This document shows, one piece after another, positions 37,765-50,790 of a stretch of DNA of 64,000 bases (the stretch's first letter is position 1; every line of letters starts with the position of its first letter). The DNA comes from Apoderus coryli (taxonomy: Eukaryota; Arthropoda; Insecta; Coleoptera; Attelabidae). The notes beneath the pieces are model-generated. The model did no database searches and had not been told where the DNA came from. It saw nothing but the letters and a program-made list of their open reading frames with translations. Both the position numbers and the translations under genes were made by a program. The stretch is taken from assembly GCA_911728435.2 (NCBI GenBank), contig OU452211.1:10212428-10276427 (forward strand), read 5' to 3'.

Positions 37765-39050
37765 TATGCTTCGAAAAAATGAAAAATGTAACACACCAAA
37801 AATAATGCTGTATACGAATTTGATTGATTGTTTAGAACTGTTAAATAAACTCCCAAAAATATGGAATAGCATTAAATCAGATGAGCGAAGTTGACAAGCA
37901 GGGCAGTTATATCGCCCTATCCATTTTTTGCATTAAACCAAATTATAATTTGACGGTCGCACTGAGCCGGACGACAACTATATACTTGAAACCATACATT
38001 CTGAAGGTTGACATCCTACCACATATTTAGATATTTCCCTTCCAAAAATTTCAAAAGCCAATCTGCTGAAAGCCTTGTATTGTGAATTTCACAACCAACA
38101 CGAAAATCGCCCTATAATTTAACCAAAAATTTTCAAAAAGAGTTTACAGTTCCCTGGGTCGGTCCCATACTTTGCCAGAACGACTAACTGTTGAAAATTC
38201 GGTGTGGTTTCAACTTGATGCTTGTGTCCAGGTCATTTACTATTTATTCCTTCAGTAAAGACGTTTCTTATTAGTAAAGATATTATTTATCGACGGCTAA
38301 GTTTAGTTACGTGATCTCTACGTTCGCCAGATCTGACAATATTACTTTTCTTTTTACAACTCACTCACCCTATATTTAATGTTCCCTTCGACTCGTAATG
38401 AATTTGAAAACGAAAATCAACATTGGTGTCAAGGTGCTAGTTAATTTTATTTTATATCTCCCCACAACGGCATTAATAATTCAATAAAAATGACACGGAT
38501 GAAAAAGCTTTTCATCAAATGTGTTAAAAGCGAAGCGAAAAGAAAAACACGGAATGAATGAAAAGAAAAACTCAAAAAAGGTTGACTGACTTCTTCTCAA
38601 AGAAATAAAAGTGTGAAATTTTACTATATGCGCGTAATGGGTTAAACAATATTTGGCTACAGAGGCTTTCAAAATGTCCGCGTCATATATGACATTTTTT
38701 TATTATTATAAATATAAAAAAATCATGCAGCATCTGCTGTCATTATGTGTATTCCTGGATGCTACAGAAAATAAAATAACATCACAGTATCCCTTATGTA
38801 AAAATTTTTGATTTTGATATTTACAAGTACCTACCTACCTAGTCCGTCCATTCTTCAGTGGAGTTGTAATTTCAATAATAAAGAAATAAAAATCGAATCT
38901 CCACGAAATATACTTTTATTTATTGTCATTACATGTGATTACCAAAAAAGGTTTACACAAGTCATATTAAATATTAAAATCTTACATAACACAACATAGA
39001 AATGTATATAACTTAATCAAAACAGAAAGTCAGTGCTGAGGAATTCATCA
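37765..39050. other. Unassigned DNA
   Basis: No supported gene. The right end adjoins the 3' end of the minus-strand LINE. Confidence 0.35.
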
Positions 39051-39064
39051 ATGGAGTAAAAAGC

Positions 39065-40860
39065 CTAGTCAATTAAGTAGTTTTTTAATCTATTTTTGAA
39101 CATTGCAAGGCTCAGTTTTTTCAAACTATCTGGCAAATGATTATAGCATGTGAGACCATAATAATTCACAGAATTTCTGCTTCTACCCAACCTCATATAT
39201 TCAGGAAGAATGTCATTTTTGTTTCTGGTATTGTGGTTGTGAACTTCATCATGCCTTATGTACAGATTGTAATTATTTTTCACATACATAATTGAATTGT
39301 AGATATAGAGACACGGGAGTGTAATTATTTTACATTCTTTAAATTTAGGTCTGACATCCTCTCTAAACTTTAAATCTGTCATTACTCGAACCACTCGTAT
39401 TTGGATTGCGAATACCCGACTAGCATGACAAGAGTGTCCCCAAATTGACAAAGCATATGAAGCCACACTGTGAAAAAGCCCATAATATGCTGATTTCAAA
39501 ACATTAAAAGAGACCTTAGACAACTTGGCAATGGTAACTTCGACATGACCCGCCCAGGTTAGCTTTTGGTCCAAAGTGACACCCAAAAACTTTACCAGAC
39601 CATCACAAACAGCAACATCCGTCTCACGTAATGTAAATATTTTAGTAGCCGTTTTATTGGCATTCATACAGAGTTTGTTGGCTGCAAACCAGTCCGCAGC
39701 CCTCGACTGTGAATTAATCATACTTGAGGCCAGAACATCACTCGACAGTTCAACATCGACAATAGTTGAATCGTCTGCAAACAATGTCAGGTCAGAGCAT
39801 GGCAGATGTAGCGGTAAATCATTAATGAAAATCAAAAACAATAGAGGTCCGAGCACCGAGCCCTGTGTGACTCCACAAGAGCTCAACAAGGGCTGAGAAG
39901 ACTTTGACTCAAACATCATTACAACTTTCCTACCAGTGAGATAGGAACTCAGCAAACGAATCGAATTCGCACTTATACCGTATCGCTCCAGTTTACCCAA
40001 CAAGATATCGTGTGAGACGCAATCAAACGCCTTTGTTAAATCAAGAAAAGAAGCCCCCACAAGCCTTCTACTCTCAAAAGCGGTTATAACGCTATTTATA
40101 AAGTTTTCTATAGCTGAAACGGTGTTAAGTTTCGGTCTAAATCCAAATTGTTTCGGAGAAAATAAATTATTTCTTTCAAAATAGTTGGCTAATTGTTTAA
40201 AGAGTATCTTTTAAAAAATTTTGCCTAGAACAGGCACTATAGAAATAGGGCGATAGTTGTTGAATTCATCTGGAGATCCTTTTTTGAATAACGGTATAAT
40301 TTTGCTAAATTTCAGACAACTCGGAAACATACCGGATGATATCGCCAAATTGATCAATATTGTCAATGGTATAATTATTATGTCCTTAATATATTTAATG
40401 ATTACGATATTCAAATCAAAAATGTCTTTCGAGCTTTTATTTTTAAAAGAGTTTATTATATCTCTCATCTCAATAAAAGATATTTCCTTAAACTCAAAAT
40501 TGCCAGGAATGTCAATAGACAACAACTCCAGTGGACTGATATTTGAGGATAAGTCATGGGTTAAAGTTTCCGCAATACTGGTAAAATATGTATTGAAATC
40601 ATGAGCAGTAAGAGTTGTTAATGATTGTTGGGTAGCAGAACTATTCCTTTTATGGTTGATAATATCCCAAGTAGCCCTGGCAATATTAGAACCATTTGCA
40701 ATATACGTATCGTTCGCATTTTTTTTTGCTATTTTAATATGAGATCTATACGAGTTACGATAAGAGCGAACCATGTATTTTATACCTTCGATTTATGGAA
40801 ACTATAAATACTATAAATAGAATATTCGTCAATTAAATTATCCCTAGCCCAAGATGTTTC
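39065..40860 (-). pseudogene. 5'-truncated non-LTR retrotransposon ORF2 (reverse transcriptase) with one stop
   Basis: Minus-strand frame from about 40774 to 39065, interrupted by a single TAA at about 40209 where GKIF is followed by KILFKQL. Both halves are in the same frame. RT motifs: IIPLFKKGSPDEFNNYRPIS, FGFRPKLNTVSAIENFI (between the halves), FLDLTKAFDCVSHDIL (first Asp), GVTQGSVLGPLLFLIFINDL and LFADDSTI (FADD catalytic pair). The C-terminal part ends HNHNTRNKND and YYGLTCYNHLPDSLKKL, as in CR1/Jockey-group insect LINEs. The endonuclease domain is missing and upstream codons are frame-shifted. It is a recent but dead 5'-truncated copy. Confidence 0.9.
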
Positions 40861-40869
40861 AGAAATCAG

Positions 40870-41930
40870 TTCGATCATCAGTTGGAAACAATAAACAATA
40901 AGAAAAACTTACAAGAGATTTTTTCACATTAAATCGAAGATTCTATTGCAGTCTAGAGACATGCGTTTGTTAGGCAGCACATGGTTGTTTTTGTTTAGAT
41001 GAACTTACCATTTTGTGGAAAAAACGTTTTGTGATATTTTATAGTTCTAATCTAAGAAATCGCGTTAGTTTTGTTTTTGTATATCATTTTCAATAAATAA
41101 AAATAAAGAATTTTAGTCAAGCTATTCTCGTTTTATTACTTAAAATGCGATTTTACGTTAGTTAAAATGTGATACTTGAAATTACGGATGATATCCATGC
41201 AATATCAAGCAATAGTCATATCGTAGTTTTAAGTCAGAACAGAATTTTGTTTAAGCCAAGCCCACAAAATTCAATTAATATAATTAAAAACTTAAGCGTT
41301 AAACAAAATTTTGTTTAAGTATATTTTTTGTTAATATTTATGTTACCTACTTATTATAATTGAATGGTAGTAAATAATTAAAATTAAAATGTTGACGTTA
41401 TATCCCATAATACTACCAATGCATAAGGGCGCTCACTGGATATTTGCACGACAACGCCGATTAGGCTTGTTGGGGGCCTGATCTCTAGTTGATGGATTTC
41501 GCATTGTTATTGAAACACCCTGTATATTTCGTGCTTAATTGTTTCTACGAGTTGATGGGGAACTTACCTTGTCGTGTTAGTGGAATATGCGAAATCCCCA
41601 GCTTATTTTTCACATAAACGACATACAATAAAGTATAAAATGAAATGCAACAACTTTGTTAATTAGATCCTCTAGCTATCAAAGTTTAGCATTGAATATA
41701 ATGTACGAGCGCCCAACTCATTTTCCATTGTTATTTTCCCATCTAGAAGGGAAATTCGGTGCAGTACGAGCACAGTTTTTACTTTCGCTAACTCATCGTG
41801 ATTACTAATTTGCCCCATTTTTTTTTTGTGGGTGTTGTTAAGAAACGCAAACTTTGTTATCTCATTATATATTTTCGCCTGTAATTCGGAAATCATTTGG
41901 TTCGAAGCGCTTTTTACTTCCGGCACCTTA
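40870..41930. other. Unassigned DNA with solitary CACCCTGTATA end
   Basis: A CACCCTGTATATTTCG terminus lies near 41516 without a visible partner. A minus-strand open frame at 41672-41977 overlaps the next element's left end and has no recognised domain. Confidence 0.35.
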
Positions 41931-42119
41931 TAATGGGTGGGCAAATTTGAGGTTAGGAAAACCTCAAATTTGCCCACAAATTGGTTGTAAAATGATCAAA
42001 TGTAAAGAATTGATCTGTCATCCTTTGACATTTATATAGTAAAACACTCTTGAACAAAGAATTTTAATTGTGAAAATTTACTATTAATTTTAATAGTAAA
42101 TTGGTGCAAATTTTACTGT

Positions 42120-42425
42120 GGACTTCGTAAAATTAGAGCAGATTTTCCCCGTATCAGGCTCTTTCTGAGACCGCTGTGTGTAATTTAATAGCTAAATTCG
42201 AGGGTCATGGTACTGACAATAGACCAAAACAATACGCTCGTAGTGGCCGTAGTGATGCAAACAAAGCCGCTGTACAACAAAGTGTTGAGAATGATCCTGG
42301 AACATCAACTCGTCGACGTTCGTAACAATTGGGCGTCACCAAAGCCACTTAGCGCAACATTTTGCATAAAGATCTTCATCTTCATGCTTATAAAGTTCAA
42401 CTCGTTCAGTAATTAAAGCCGCCCG
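42120..42425 (+). pseudogene. IS630-type transposase, N-terminal half
   Basis: Reads LSETAVCNLIAKFEGHG, RPKQYARSGRSDANKAAVQQ, SVENDPGTSTRRRS, stop, QLGVTKAT, stop, RNILHKDLHLHAYKVQLVQ, stop, LKPPDH. This is the paired-type helix-turn-helix plus linker seen in insect IS630/Tc3-like transposases (ILHKDLxLHAYKIQLTQELKP). Three in-frame stops replace conserved codons, so it is inactive. Confidence 0.85.
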
Positions 42426-42699
42426 ACCATTGTTAGCGTCGAACGTTTGTGAATTGGCTGTCTTAAAAACTAAACGAAAATATTTTCGAACAAAATCACC
42501 TTTAGTGATGAGGCCCATTTTCAATGAGGCGGTTATATAAACAAAGAAATTGGAAAAGATCGTTCAATTTCTCAAAGTAGCTGTCCATCATTATATAATA
42601 AAAGTTGCATAACGACCAATGCTTAATAGAGCAGAGATTTTTTACAATCCACTATTTTGGGGAAATTTAAAACAAACTTTCAAGATTTTTAACAAAGAA

Positions 42700-43340
42700 T
42701 TTTAACATAATAGTCGCAAACACAACATCAAAAAGTATTAAACCTCAGATTGGGGCGATCAAAGACACAATAGACATCAAATCCAGATCTGGTGTTTATT
42801 GTTTGTCTTGCGAGGCTGTAACGCTGTTTACATTGGCCAGACAGGTAGGAAATTTGAGGTTAGAGTAAAAGATCACCAAAAACTGATTAATAAATATAAG
42901 GATACCGAAATCTGTAATACAACATCAGCATTTGCAGACCATATCCTAATCCGGGAACATACTTTCGATAGTGATTCCAATTTCAAGCCTATGCACATAT
43001 GTAACAAGGGCAAGAGATTGAACCTTCTAGAAAATCTTGAAATTTATAAGGCCCAAAAAAGCCCTATCCTGACCTGTCTGAATAATCAAACAACGTTCGA
43101 TTTCTGCAAACTCCTGGACGCCGTGTATACTGACCATAGCAAATAAGTACGAGTTTTTGTTTTTATTAAAAAGTTTTTTAATTTGTAGATAAGATAAATA
43201 ATATTGCTTGGTTTGTATAGATTCTTTTAACTACATAATTTTCAATTTTAAATGTTTGTTATTGTAAAAACATGAACATTCGTCTATGAAATTCGTCGAT
43301 TTGTCTTCTTTGTGTTTGGGTTGGTGTTGAATTGTTTTTA
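42700..43340 (+). pseudogene. Penelope-like element fragment: GIY-YIG endonuclease domain
   Basis: The frame ending at 43146 reads NAVYIGQTGRKFEVRVKDHQ, TTSAFADHILIREHTFD, HICNKGKRLNLLENLEIYKA and KSPILTCLNNQ. The preceding SGVYCLSC lies in a frame shifted by one base. GVY..YIGQTGR is the GIY-YIG signature with its catalytic Arg. NKGxxLNLLExxEIYKA is characteristic of the endonuclease at the C-terminus of Penelope-like retroelements. The reverse transcriptase is absent, as expected for a 5'-truncated insertion. It sits between the halves of the surrounding transposase. Confidence 0.75.
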
Positions 43341-43399
43341 CATTTATTTATTATAGTATTGTGTAACAGTCAAATTTGCATGTATTTTAGTCTAGTGTC

Positions 43400-43930
43400 T
43401 GATCGAAACCGGTTGGCGCTCACAAAATCCACAAATAGGGCTCGAAAAACCATTACATCCAAAGAAAGTGGCCGTATGGTGCGGTTTGTAGTTAGACGGC
43501 ATCATCGGCCCGTATTTTTTCACCGTGAATTCTCTGCGCTACCAAACCATGATAACCGATTTTTTGCGGTCACAATTGGCTAATGATGTTGACATCAGTG
43601 ACCTTTGGTTTCAGCAACACGGCGCCACAAGCCATACAATCGGCAAAAAACAATTCAGTTATTGCATGAGAAATTTCTCGGTCGCGTAATTTTTTGATTT
43701 GGCGATATCAATTGGCCGCCTCGTTCTTGTGATTTAACGCCACTGGATTATTTTCTCTGGGTTTACGTGAACACATGCACGACAAACAACAGACGGTCCG
43801 AAAGATGACATTCCGCGCTGCATTGACGAGATAAGCGAAGCTTTGTTGCAAAATGTGGTTCAAAATTTTGTGAAAAGAGCGGACGTCTACCGACGTGCTA
43901 TAGAGGTGAACATTTACCCGATATCATATT
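43400..43930 (+). pseudogene. IS630-type transposase, C-terminal half
   Basis: Reads MITDFLRSQLANDVDISDLW and FQQHGATSHTIGKKQF (second catalytic block, with DG changed to HG), then, after frameshifts, pieces equivalent to FGDINWPPRSCDLTPLDYFLW (third block). It ends with KDDIPRCIDEISEALLQ and NVVQNFVKRADVYRR. The layout matches the IS630-like DDE core and tail. The Asp of the second block is lost and the frame is broken several times. Confidence 0.8.
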
Positions 43931-44369
43931 CCATTATTAATTCCCATATTTTTACTTTATAAAATTGTTTTTTAGCCAATTTACTTCCTAACCTCAAATT
44001 TGCCCACCCTTTACCACTATAGTATACGAGGGTGGAATCAACAGTTATTTTTCAATATAATCCCAACGGTGTTCTAGTGCCAAATACACAGCATGAAATT
44101 AATTTCTTGTATTTTTTACCTCCGAGCCATTTTTTGAGGTAAGTAAATAAATGCTTTGACTATTTCTTTTCAGAAGTATAGTAGTGTGGCATATACTTAT
44201 GTTTAAATAGCTAGTTCACTTTGCTTAATTTCTGTATTCTAATATTCAAGTTAATATCAAAATATGTGTAAATATCAATCTTGTCGCTTTTATAGAAACA
44301 CGTAATAATAATTCAATAAAAAAAGAAGCAAAATCTTTCTTATTTGTATATAAATATTTATACAAGGTG

Positions 44370-45320
44370 TACGAGAAAATGAGGGAAACCTCTCGGAATC
44401 ATACAGAATAGGAAAAAACAAAATGTTTTCCCTACAGGCTCTCCTTATGGAGATATGGGGTTTTCAGGTAGAATTATTCTTGCAAAAATTTCTCTATGGT
44501 AAGAAATCAATATATACCGCTTTTTAGAAGTTACCATCTGTCACGTAAATTTACTGAATTTAATTGTGAATTAATTCGAAATATAGAAACAAGGTTATTG
44601 AGCCTTGCAAGGGTTTGGAAGCCAGAATGTTATACTAGTGTGGTATATTTTGCCAGCCGGAATGGTGTTTTTCTACGACTGTCTTTAAATGCCTTTATTA
44701 TATGTTCAATCATGATTTGAAAATGAAGTACAGGGTAGGCAAATTTCGATGTTTTTATACGGTACAGCCTAAACGGTAATAGATAGAGCGAAACTAAGTG
44801 ACACGTCACGTTCGATTGTTTTGAGCTTAGTTTAATGCCGTAATCGGAGCGCGGCTAACTTGATTAGTGTTCTTTATACAGGGCGATTTTAATTTTTTTT
44901 TCATTTTGTTAGTGAACAAAGAATTTCGAATTATTTAGACAATATTCCACTAGCAGAACGAATAAATGTGTTTTTCCAGCAAGAGGGCGCACCACCGCAT
45001 AACAATAGAAATTTAAAGGAAATATTGTTTACAAATTTTGGTAATAATTGGATAAACACTAACGGTCTAGTTAGGTGGCCCGCTCGTTCTCCAGATATAA
45101 CACCATGTGATTTTTTTAAGGGGACATCTAAAAGATAAAGTTTACAAAACTAAAAGTAATACTATTGAAGAATTAAAATAAAATTTCAGACAATGTATAA
45201 ATTCAGTTTCAAACATTCATGTTTATAATGCTATTGATAAGAGGTGTGATAGTGTATTCGAAATAAAGGACAACATTTTGAACATTTACTTTAAGATCAG
45301 TTTAGTTTAATTTAATTTTT
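44370..45320 (+). mobile_element. Decayed IS630/mariner-like element(s)
   Basis: TACAAGGTGTACGAGAAAAT (44371) and TACAGGGTAGGCAAATTTCG (44730) both look like element starts. A transposase relic follows at 44930-45310. No right terminus could be matched, so element boundaries and the relation between the two starts are uncertain. Confidence 0.5.
44930..45310 (+). pseudogene. IS630/mariner-like transposase C-terminal relic
   Basis: Reads FRIYLDNIPLAERINVFFQQ, EGAPPHNNRNLKEILF, NWINTNGLVRWPARSPDITP, CDFF, then after a frameshift LRGHLKDKVYKTKSNTIEEL. This is the second (QQxGAPPH) and third (WPARSPDxTPxDFF) catalytic region of an IS630-type transposase. The final Asp position is kept (CDFF), the second Asp is changed to Glu, and stops follow. 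Confidence 0.8.
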
Positions 45321-45329
45321 TTTCTACCA

Positions 45330-48085
45330 CACTTAAAATTGTCAGATTAACAATTTCAGCTGCAATATTTAGTAATGATCTCGGAAAAAAAATTCTTAAC
45401 GTAATATTCCAAATCAAAAGACATTTTTTAAAAAAAATTAGCCCAAAGTCTAAGGAATAATGATAGGCGATTCTAGTTAATAAGGTAATATTTTTGACTC
45501 TTTTCTTAATTTTAGCAAAAAAGTATTGATGCTGGTTTGGGAAAGCCAGACAGAAAGCCTACAGGAAAATATTTATCGAGCACTCAAACATTATCAGCAC
45601 AGCTCAATGCGCCAAAAACAATAGTACATACATACAAGTTTTTTTTTTGGTATCCTAAGCAAATCTCTCTAAAGAAAACTGTATAGAAAATGTGGTGAAT
45701 CGACTAACCATGTTTTGTTTAACAACACTCAACTATAATCTTGACTGTTACATATAATATAAACTAATTGTGTTGTAGTTATATCAAAAGGCAACCCCAT
45801 ACACACAAAAAGCGAATTTAGTAGCTCTCATCTCTATTGTATATGTATATACTTAGAATAGTTATAGTATAAAGTTTTGCCTTTTATACTTCCTTTATTT
45901 CTTAGAGCAGTAAATCTCTCTATAAGTGAGCAAATGGGTTATATCAGTGGTGTGCTTCCTAAAATGCCCATTCAAGACTATTACTAAGAGGAAATTCAAT
46001 AAATATGGAGTTACTTTCTTCAAAAAGATAAATACACTGTCTATATACGAGTATATATCTTCAACCTATCGGTAGTATAAAACTGTTTTTGTTAAAAAAT
46101 GCTTACTTACTTTCGAATGCCTGCTGTATCATTTTTATCTAAGTATAGAATTAAACTAATTGTCAAAATTGTCACGATACCTCCGCTCCTGCTATAGCAG
46201 AATATATACATTTTATAGAGCTTGTACAAGCAGAGATTAGAAGGCGGTGGTGGTAGCTTTTCGGAATATAGACCCCTTATACAAACGCTATGTGTATAAG
46301 CTTTTGCGGCTCTTTAGAACGGCTTTATCACTAATTACCAAATAAGAAAGGGCAATTTAATGCATCAGTAATGCACAAAAGAATCTCTGGACTAATTAAA
46401 TTTCTGTGCATTTTTTTAACTGACTTGTTTTGTTAGATTAAAGGAGGGAAGTAAGGCAGATGGTAGCATTAGCACATATTAACTATGAAAACTTTGTTTG
46501 GGTAGTAGTAGCAAGAAAGTAGTTTATTTAGGAGCAAATTTAACGTAGACATAACTTTATATAAATTATTAGCGTTAATGAAAACTTCAGAATGTTTCAA
46601 CTTATTAAATATTTTAACAAATTAAATTAATAACTAACAGTAAATGGAATCTAAACAAATTTGCTGGTTTGGGCATCAACGATTTAGAGCCAAAGAGCGG
46701 CAGACAAAAAAAATCCATAGCTATAAATATGGTTGTTTATCATTCCTCTAGTGGAAGTCAAGGCATTCAAAAACGTTGGGTTACTGATGAAGGATATGCA
46801 CAGCAGCAGCATGTTCTAATAGGAAACTTTCTGTCCGAAGGCTAAGAGAAAATGAAAGATACAAAAGGACTTTATGTGCATAAATACAATAAGTATAGAT
46901 CTGACGAGCTCATAATGAGAGCGAAACGAATTCCTCAGTATCGAGCAACCCATGCCTCTGAATTACACAGGTCCAGCAGAACTGGTAGATGGACTTAGAG
47001 GCTAAGAGCTAAGAGGCATAGAGGTTTGGGTAAACAGAAGTGGATACGTGATACAGTGTTTCTCAAGGCATGGGCTTTTCGAGAACATTTAAAGCGTATA
47101 AAAGCAAAGACAGGGAGGTAAGCCTTTAAGGCCCTTATTTGTTTATTTCTTTGTTGTTTAATAACCTGCTAAAGTCCATTTTGCTTCTCGTAGCTTCAGA
47201 CTGTTGTGTATCATAATTTAATTTTTATACTCACAAATGCACAACAGGACACTGCAGCCTTTAAGTTTATAACCCGATCACGGATCAAAATGTGGTTCAG
47301 CTCATGCTCGATTCGAAGGAGAAATGAGAGGCAAGAGCGGAGCTTATCAGGATAATAATCACTGCGGAAGCACGCGTTCTACATTTCGACGAAAGTTATG
47401 TTTGTCTTTTCTAGTTATGCTTTGTAAAGGTCCCACTTGTTATGTTCTTGTGTTGAACCCATGTCCGCAAATGATTCGTGATTGAGATACAGTGTGTCCA
47501 AATTTAGTGGTTAAATTAGCTTTTTTGTTCATTTCTCAAAAACTAGTTAACCGATTTTGACAAAATTTTACATGCATTTTGGGACCGATAGCCTAAAATA
47601 ATCGGGAATATTTTGGCTTTCATTAACGTTCATTGGCGTAGATATAGGAGACATTTGGTTAAATAATACACATAAATAAATTAAAGACAGCTTTGACAAG
47701 CTTCATTATTTTAAATTATTACTTTTTTAAAAAGAGCAACTATAAGCTACAAAATAGTTTATTACGTCGATGTTGTGCTTTCTACCAGTGTGAAAACAGC
47801 AGTTAAAATTCTAGCAGTTAATTCCGAACATTGCCGAATGGAGTATACCGGGGTGATTGATGATTTACATCAAATTGATGCAATGCAAATGCAAACTACA
47901 TGTAGTATCATTAATATAAGTTAATTTACTTATATGGTAATAATTATTTGTCAATAAATAAATATTTCGACAGACATATTTGAGGTTAGAATATCAATTA
48001 ATTCAAATGTTGTGTTCAGAGTGGTTATATACTACTAATATCAAGAAATTCATATATAAATAACATATATATTTCAGTGATATAA
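45330..48085. other. Unassigned DNA with one possible element terminus
   Basis: No gene recognised. ACAGTGTGTCCAAATTTAGT near 47492 resembles a DNA-transposon terminus. A stretch at 46640-47110 is relatively GC-rich, but its frames contain stops and no known motifs. Confidence 0.35.
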
Positions 48086-48090
48086 TTATC

Positions 48091-50460
48091 AGAGCCGTAT
48101 TATTAATTTTTAAGCCCCCAACAACATTATAGCTGCTGACCTTATAGCTCAAAACTCGCAAGGCGTGCCACTTTGAAATTTATAGCATAGATAGTCCTCT
48201 ACATGTCCTTTGAACTCATATATGTTAGAATGACTTACACCCCGTCAGAGCCGTACTATATGATTTTTTTATTCCGGGATAATATTTTAACTGCTGACCC
48301 CATATCTCAAAACTGGCAAGGCGTGCCACCTTGGAATTTATAGCATAGAGAGTCCTCAACATACCCTTTGAACTCATATATGTCAGAATGACTTACACCC
48401 CGTCAGAGCCGGACTATCTGATTTTTTTGTTCCGCGACAGGTTTTAACTGCTGAACTCATAGCTCAAAACTGGCAAGGTGTGCCACTTTGAAATTTATAG
48501 CATAGATAGTCCTCAAAATGTCCTTTGAACTCATATATGTCAGAATGACTTACACCCCGTCAGAGCCGTACTATATGATTTTTTTATTCCGGGATAATAT
48601 TTTAACTGCTGACCCTATATCTCAAAACTGGCAAGGCGTGCCACCTTGGAATTTATAGCATAGAGAGTCCTCAACATACCCTTTGAACTCATAAATGTCA
48701 GAATGACTTACACCCCGTCAGAGCCGGACTATCTGATTTTTTTATTCCGCGACAGGTTTTAACTGCTGAACTCATAGCTCAAAACTGGCAAGGTGTGCCA
48801 CTTTGAAATTTATAGCATATATAGTCCTCAAAATGTCCTTTGAACCCATATATGTCAGAATGACTTACACCCCGTCAGAGCCGGACTATCTGACTTTTTA
48901 TTCCGCGACAGGTTTTAACTGCTGAACTCATAGCTCAAAACTGGCAAGGTGTGCCACTTTGAAATTTATAGCATAGATAGTCCTCAAAATGTCCTTTGAA
49001 CTCATATATGTGAGAATGACTTACACCCCGTCAGAGCCGTACTATATGATTTTTTTATTCCGGGATAATATTTTAACTGCTGACCCCATATCTCAAAACT
49101 AGCAAGGCATGCCACCTTGGAATTTAAAGCATAGAGAGTCCTCAACATACCCTTTGGACTCATAAATGTCAGAATGACTTACACCCCGTCAGAGCCGGAC
49201 TATCTGATTTTTTTATTCCGCGACAGGTTTTAACTGCTGAACTCATAGCTCAAAACTGGCAAGGTGTGCCACTTTGAAATTTATAGCATAGATAGTCCTC
49301 AAAATGTCCTTTGAACTCATATATGTCAGAATGACTTACACCCCGTCAGAGCCGTACTATATGATTTTTTTATTCCGGGATAATATTTTAACTGCTGACC
49401 CCATATCTCAAAACTGGCAAGGCGTGCCACCTTGGAATTTATAGCATAGAGAGTCCTCAACATACCCTTTGAACTCATAAATGTCAGAATGACTTACACC
49501 CCGTCAGAGCCGGACTATCTGATTTTTTTATTCCGCGACAGGTTTTAACTGCTGAACTCATAGCTCAAAACTGGCAAGGTGTGCCACTTTGAAATTTATA
49601 GCATAGATAGTCCTCAAAATGTCCTTTGAACTCATATATGTGAGAATGACTTACACCCCGTCAGAGCCGTACTATATGATTTTTTTATTCCGGGATAATA
49701 TTTTAACTGCTGACCCCATATCTCAAAACTAGCAAGGCATGCCACCTTGGAATTTAAAGCATAGAGAGTCCTCAACATACCCTTTGAACTCATAAATGTC
49801 AGAATGACTTACACCCCGTCAGAGCCGGACTATCTGATTTTTTTATTCCGCGACAGGTTTTAACTGCTGAACTCATAGCTCAAAACTGGCAAGGCGTGCC
49901 ACTTTGAAATTTATAGCATAGATAGTCCTCAAAATGTCCTTTGAACTCATATATGTGAGAATGACTTACACCCCGTCAGAGCCGGACTATCTGATTTTTT
50001 TATTCCGCGACAGGTTTTAACTGCTGAACTCATAGCTCAAAACTGGCAAGGTGTGCCACTTTGAAATTTATAGCATAGATAGTCCTCAAAATGTCCTTTG
50101 AACTCATATATGTGAGAATGACTTACACCCCGTCAGAGCCGTACTATATCATTTTTTTATTCCGGGATAATATTTTAACTGCTGACCCCATATCTCAAAA
50201 CTAGCAAGGCATGCCACCTTGGAATTTAAAGCATAGAGAGTCCTCAACATACCCTTTGAACTCATATATGTCAGAATGACTTACACCACGTCAGAGCCGG
50301 ACTATCTGATTTTTTTATTCCGCGACAGGTTTTAACTGCTGAACTCATAGCTCAAAACTGGCAAGGCGTGCCACTTTGAAATTTATAGCATATATAGTCC
50401 TCAAAATGTCCTTTGAACCCATATATGTCAGAATGACTTACACCCCGTCAGAGCCGTACT
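48091..50460. repeat. Satellite-like tandem array A (157-158-bp monomer, about 15 units)
   Basis: The anchor CAGAGCCG recurs at 48246, 48402, 48561, 48719, 48875, 49032, 49190, 49347, 49505, 49662, 49820, 49977, 50132, 50292 and 50449, spaced 155-160 bp. Two monomer types mostly alternate. One has CCGTACTATATG, ATTCCGGGATAATATTT and CCATATCTC; the other has CCGGACTATCTG, ATTCCGCGACAGG and TCATAGCTC. This gives a dimer of about 315 bp. The first and last units are degenerate, so both array edges are natural. Relative to the gene copy at 52098-54158 the array is downstream and antisense. Confidence 0.95.
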
Positions 50461-50790
50461 ATTTATTTTCTTCATTAAGCGACAATGGTTTAACTATAAA
50501 TATCTACGTCATAAGCAAAATAATAAATAATGAATGTTTGAATTAAAAATAAAGTAGATATAATTTTAAATTAGATTATTAAGTTAACTTGTTTTTTATC
50601 ATGCTTTTTTTTAATGAAAGCTCCACTTCGTCAATTGAGTAAACCCAAATATGGTCGTTTGCAGTATAAAAATGATGTTGACTTTATTTGAGGATGAATG
50701 ACATGTTCTCAGAAATTTTCAAAAGTTTGGTCCCACTCTATTAAACGTCTGTACTGTATGGTTCCAACTGTAGCTTTTAGCACGAGATAT

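Larger units (their letters stand above)
41935..44009 (+). mobile_element. IS630/Tc1-mariner-type element with GGGTGGGCAAATTTGAGG ends, interrupted
   Basis: The left end (41935) and the right end (44009, reversed) both read GGGTGGGCAAATTTGAGGTT followed by AGGAA. Just inside the left end the same sequence recurs inverted, forming a small hairpin. The interior carries N-terminal (42120-42420) and C-terminal (43570-43920) halves of one transposase on the plus strand. A Penelope-like fragment separates them. Length without the insertion would be about 1.4-1.5 kb, typical of the superfamily. Confidence 0.8.

Noticed and set aside
41672..41977. 101-codon minus-strand frame overlapping the left end of the IS630-type element
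   Set aside because: No motif is recognised and its N-terminus lies in the element's terminal repeat; probably fortuitous.
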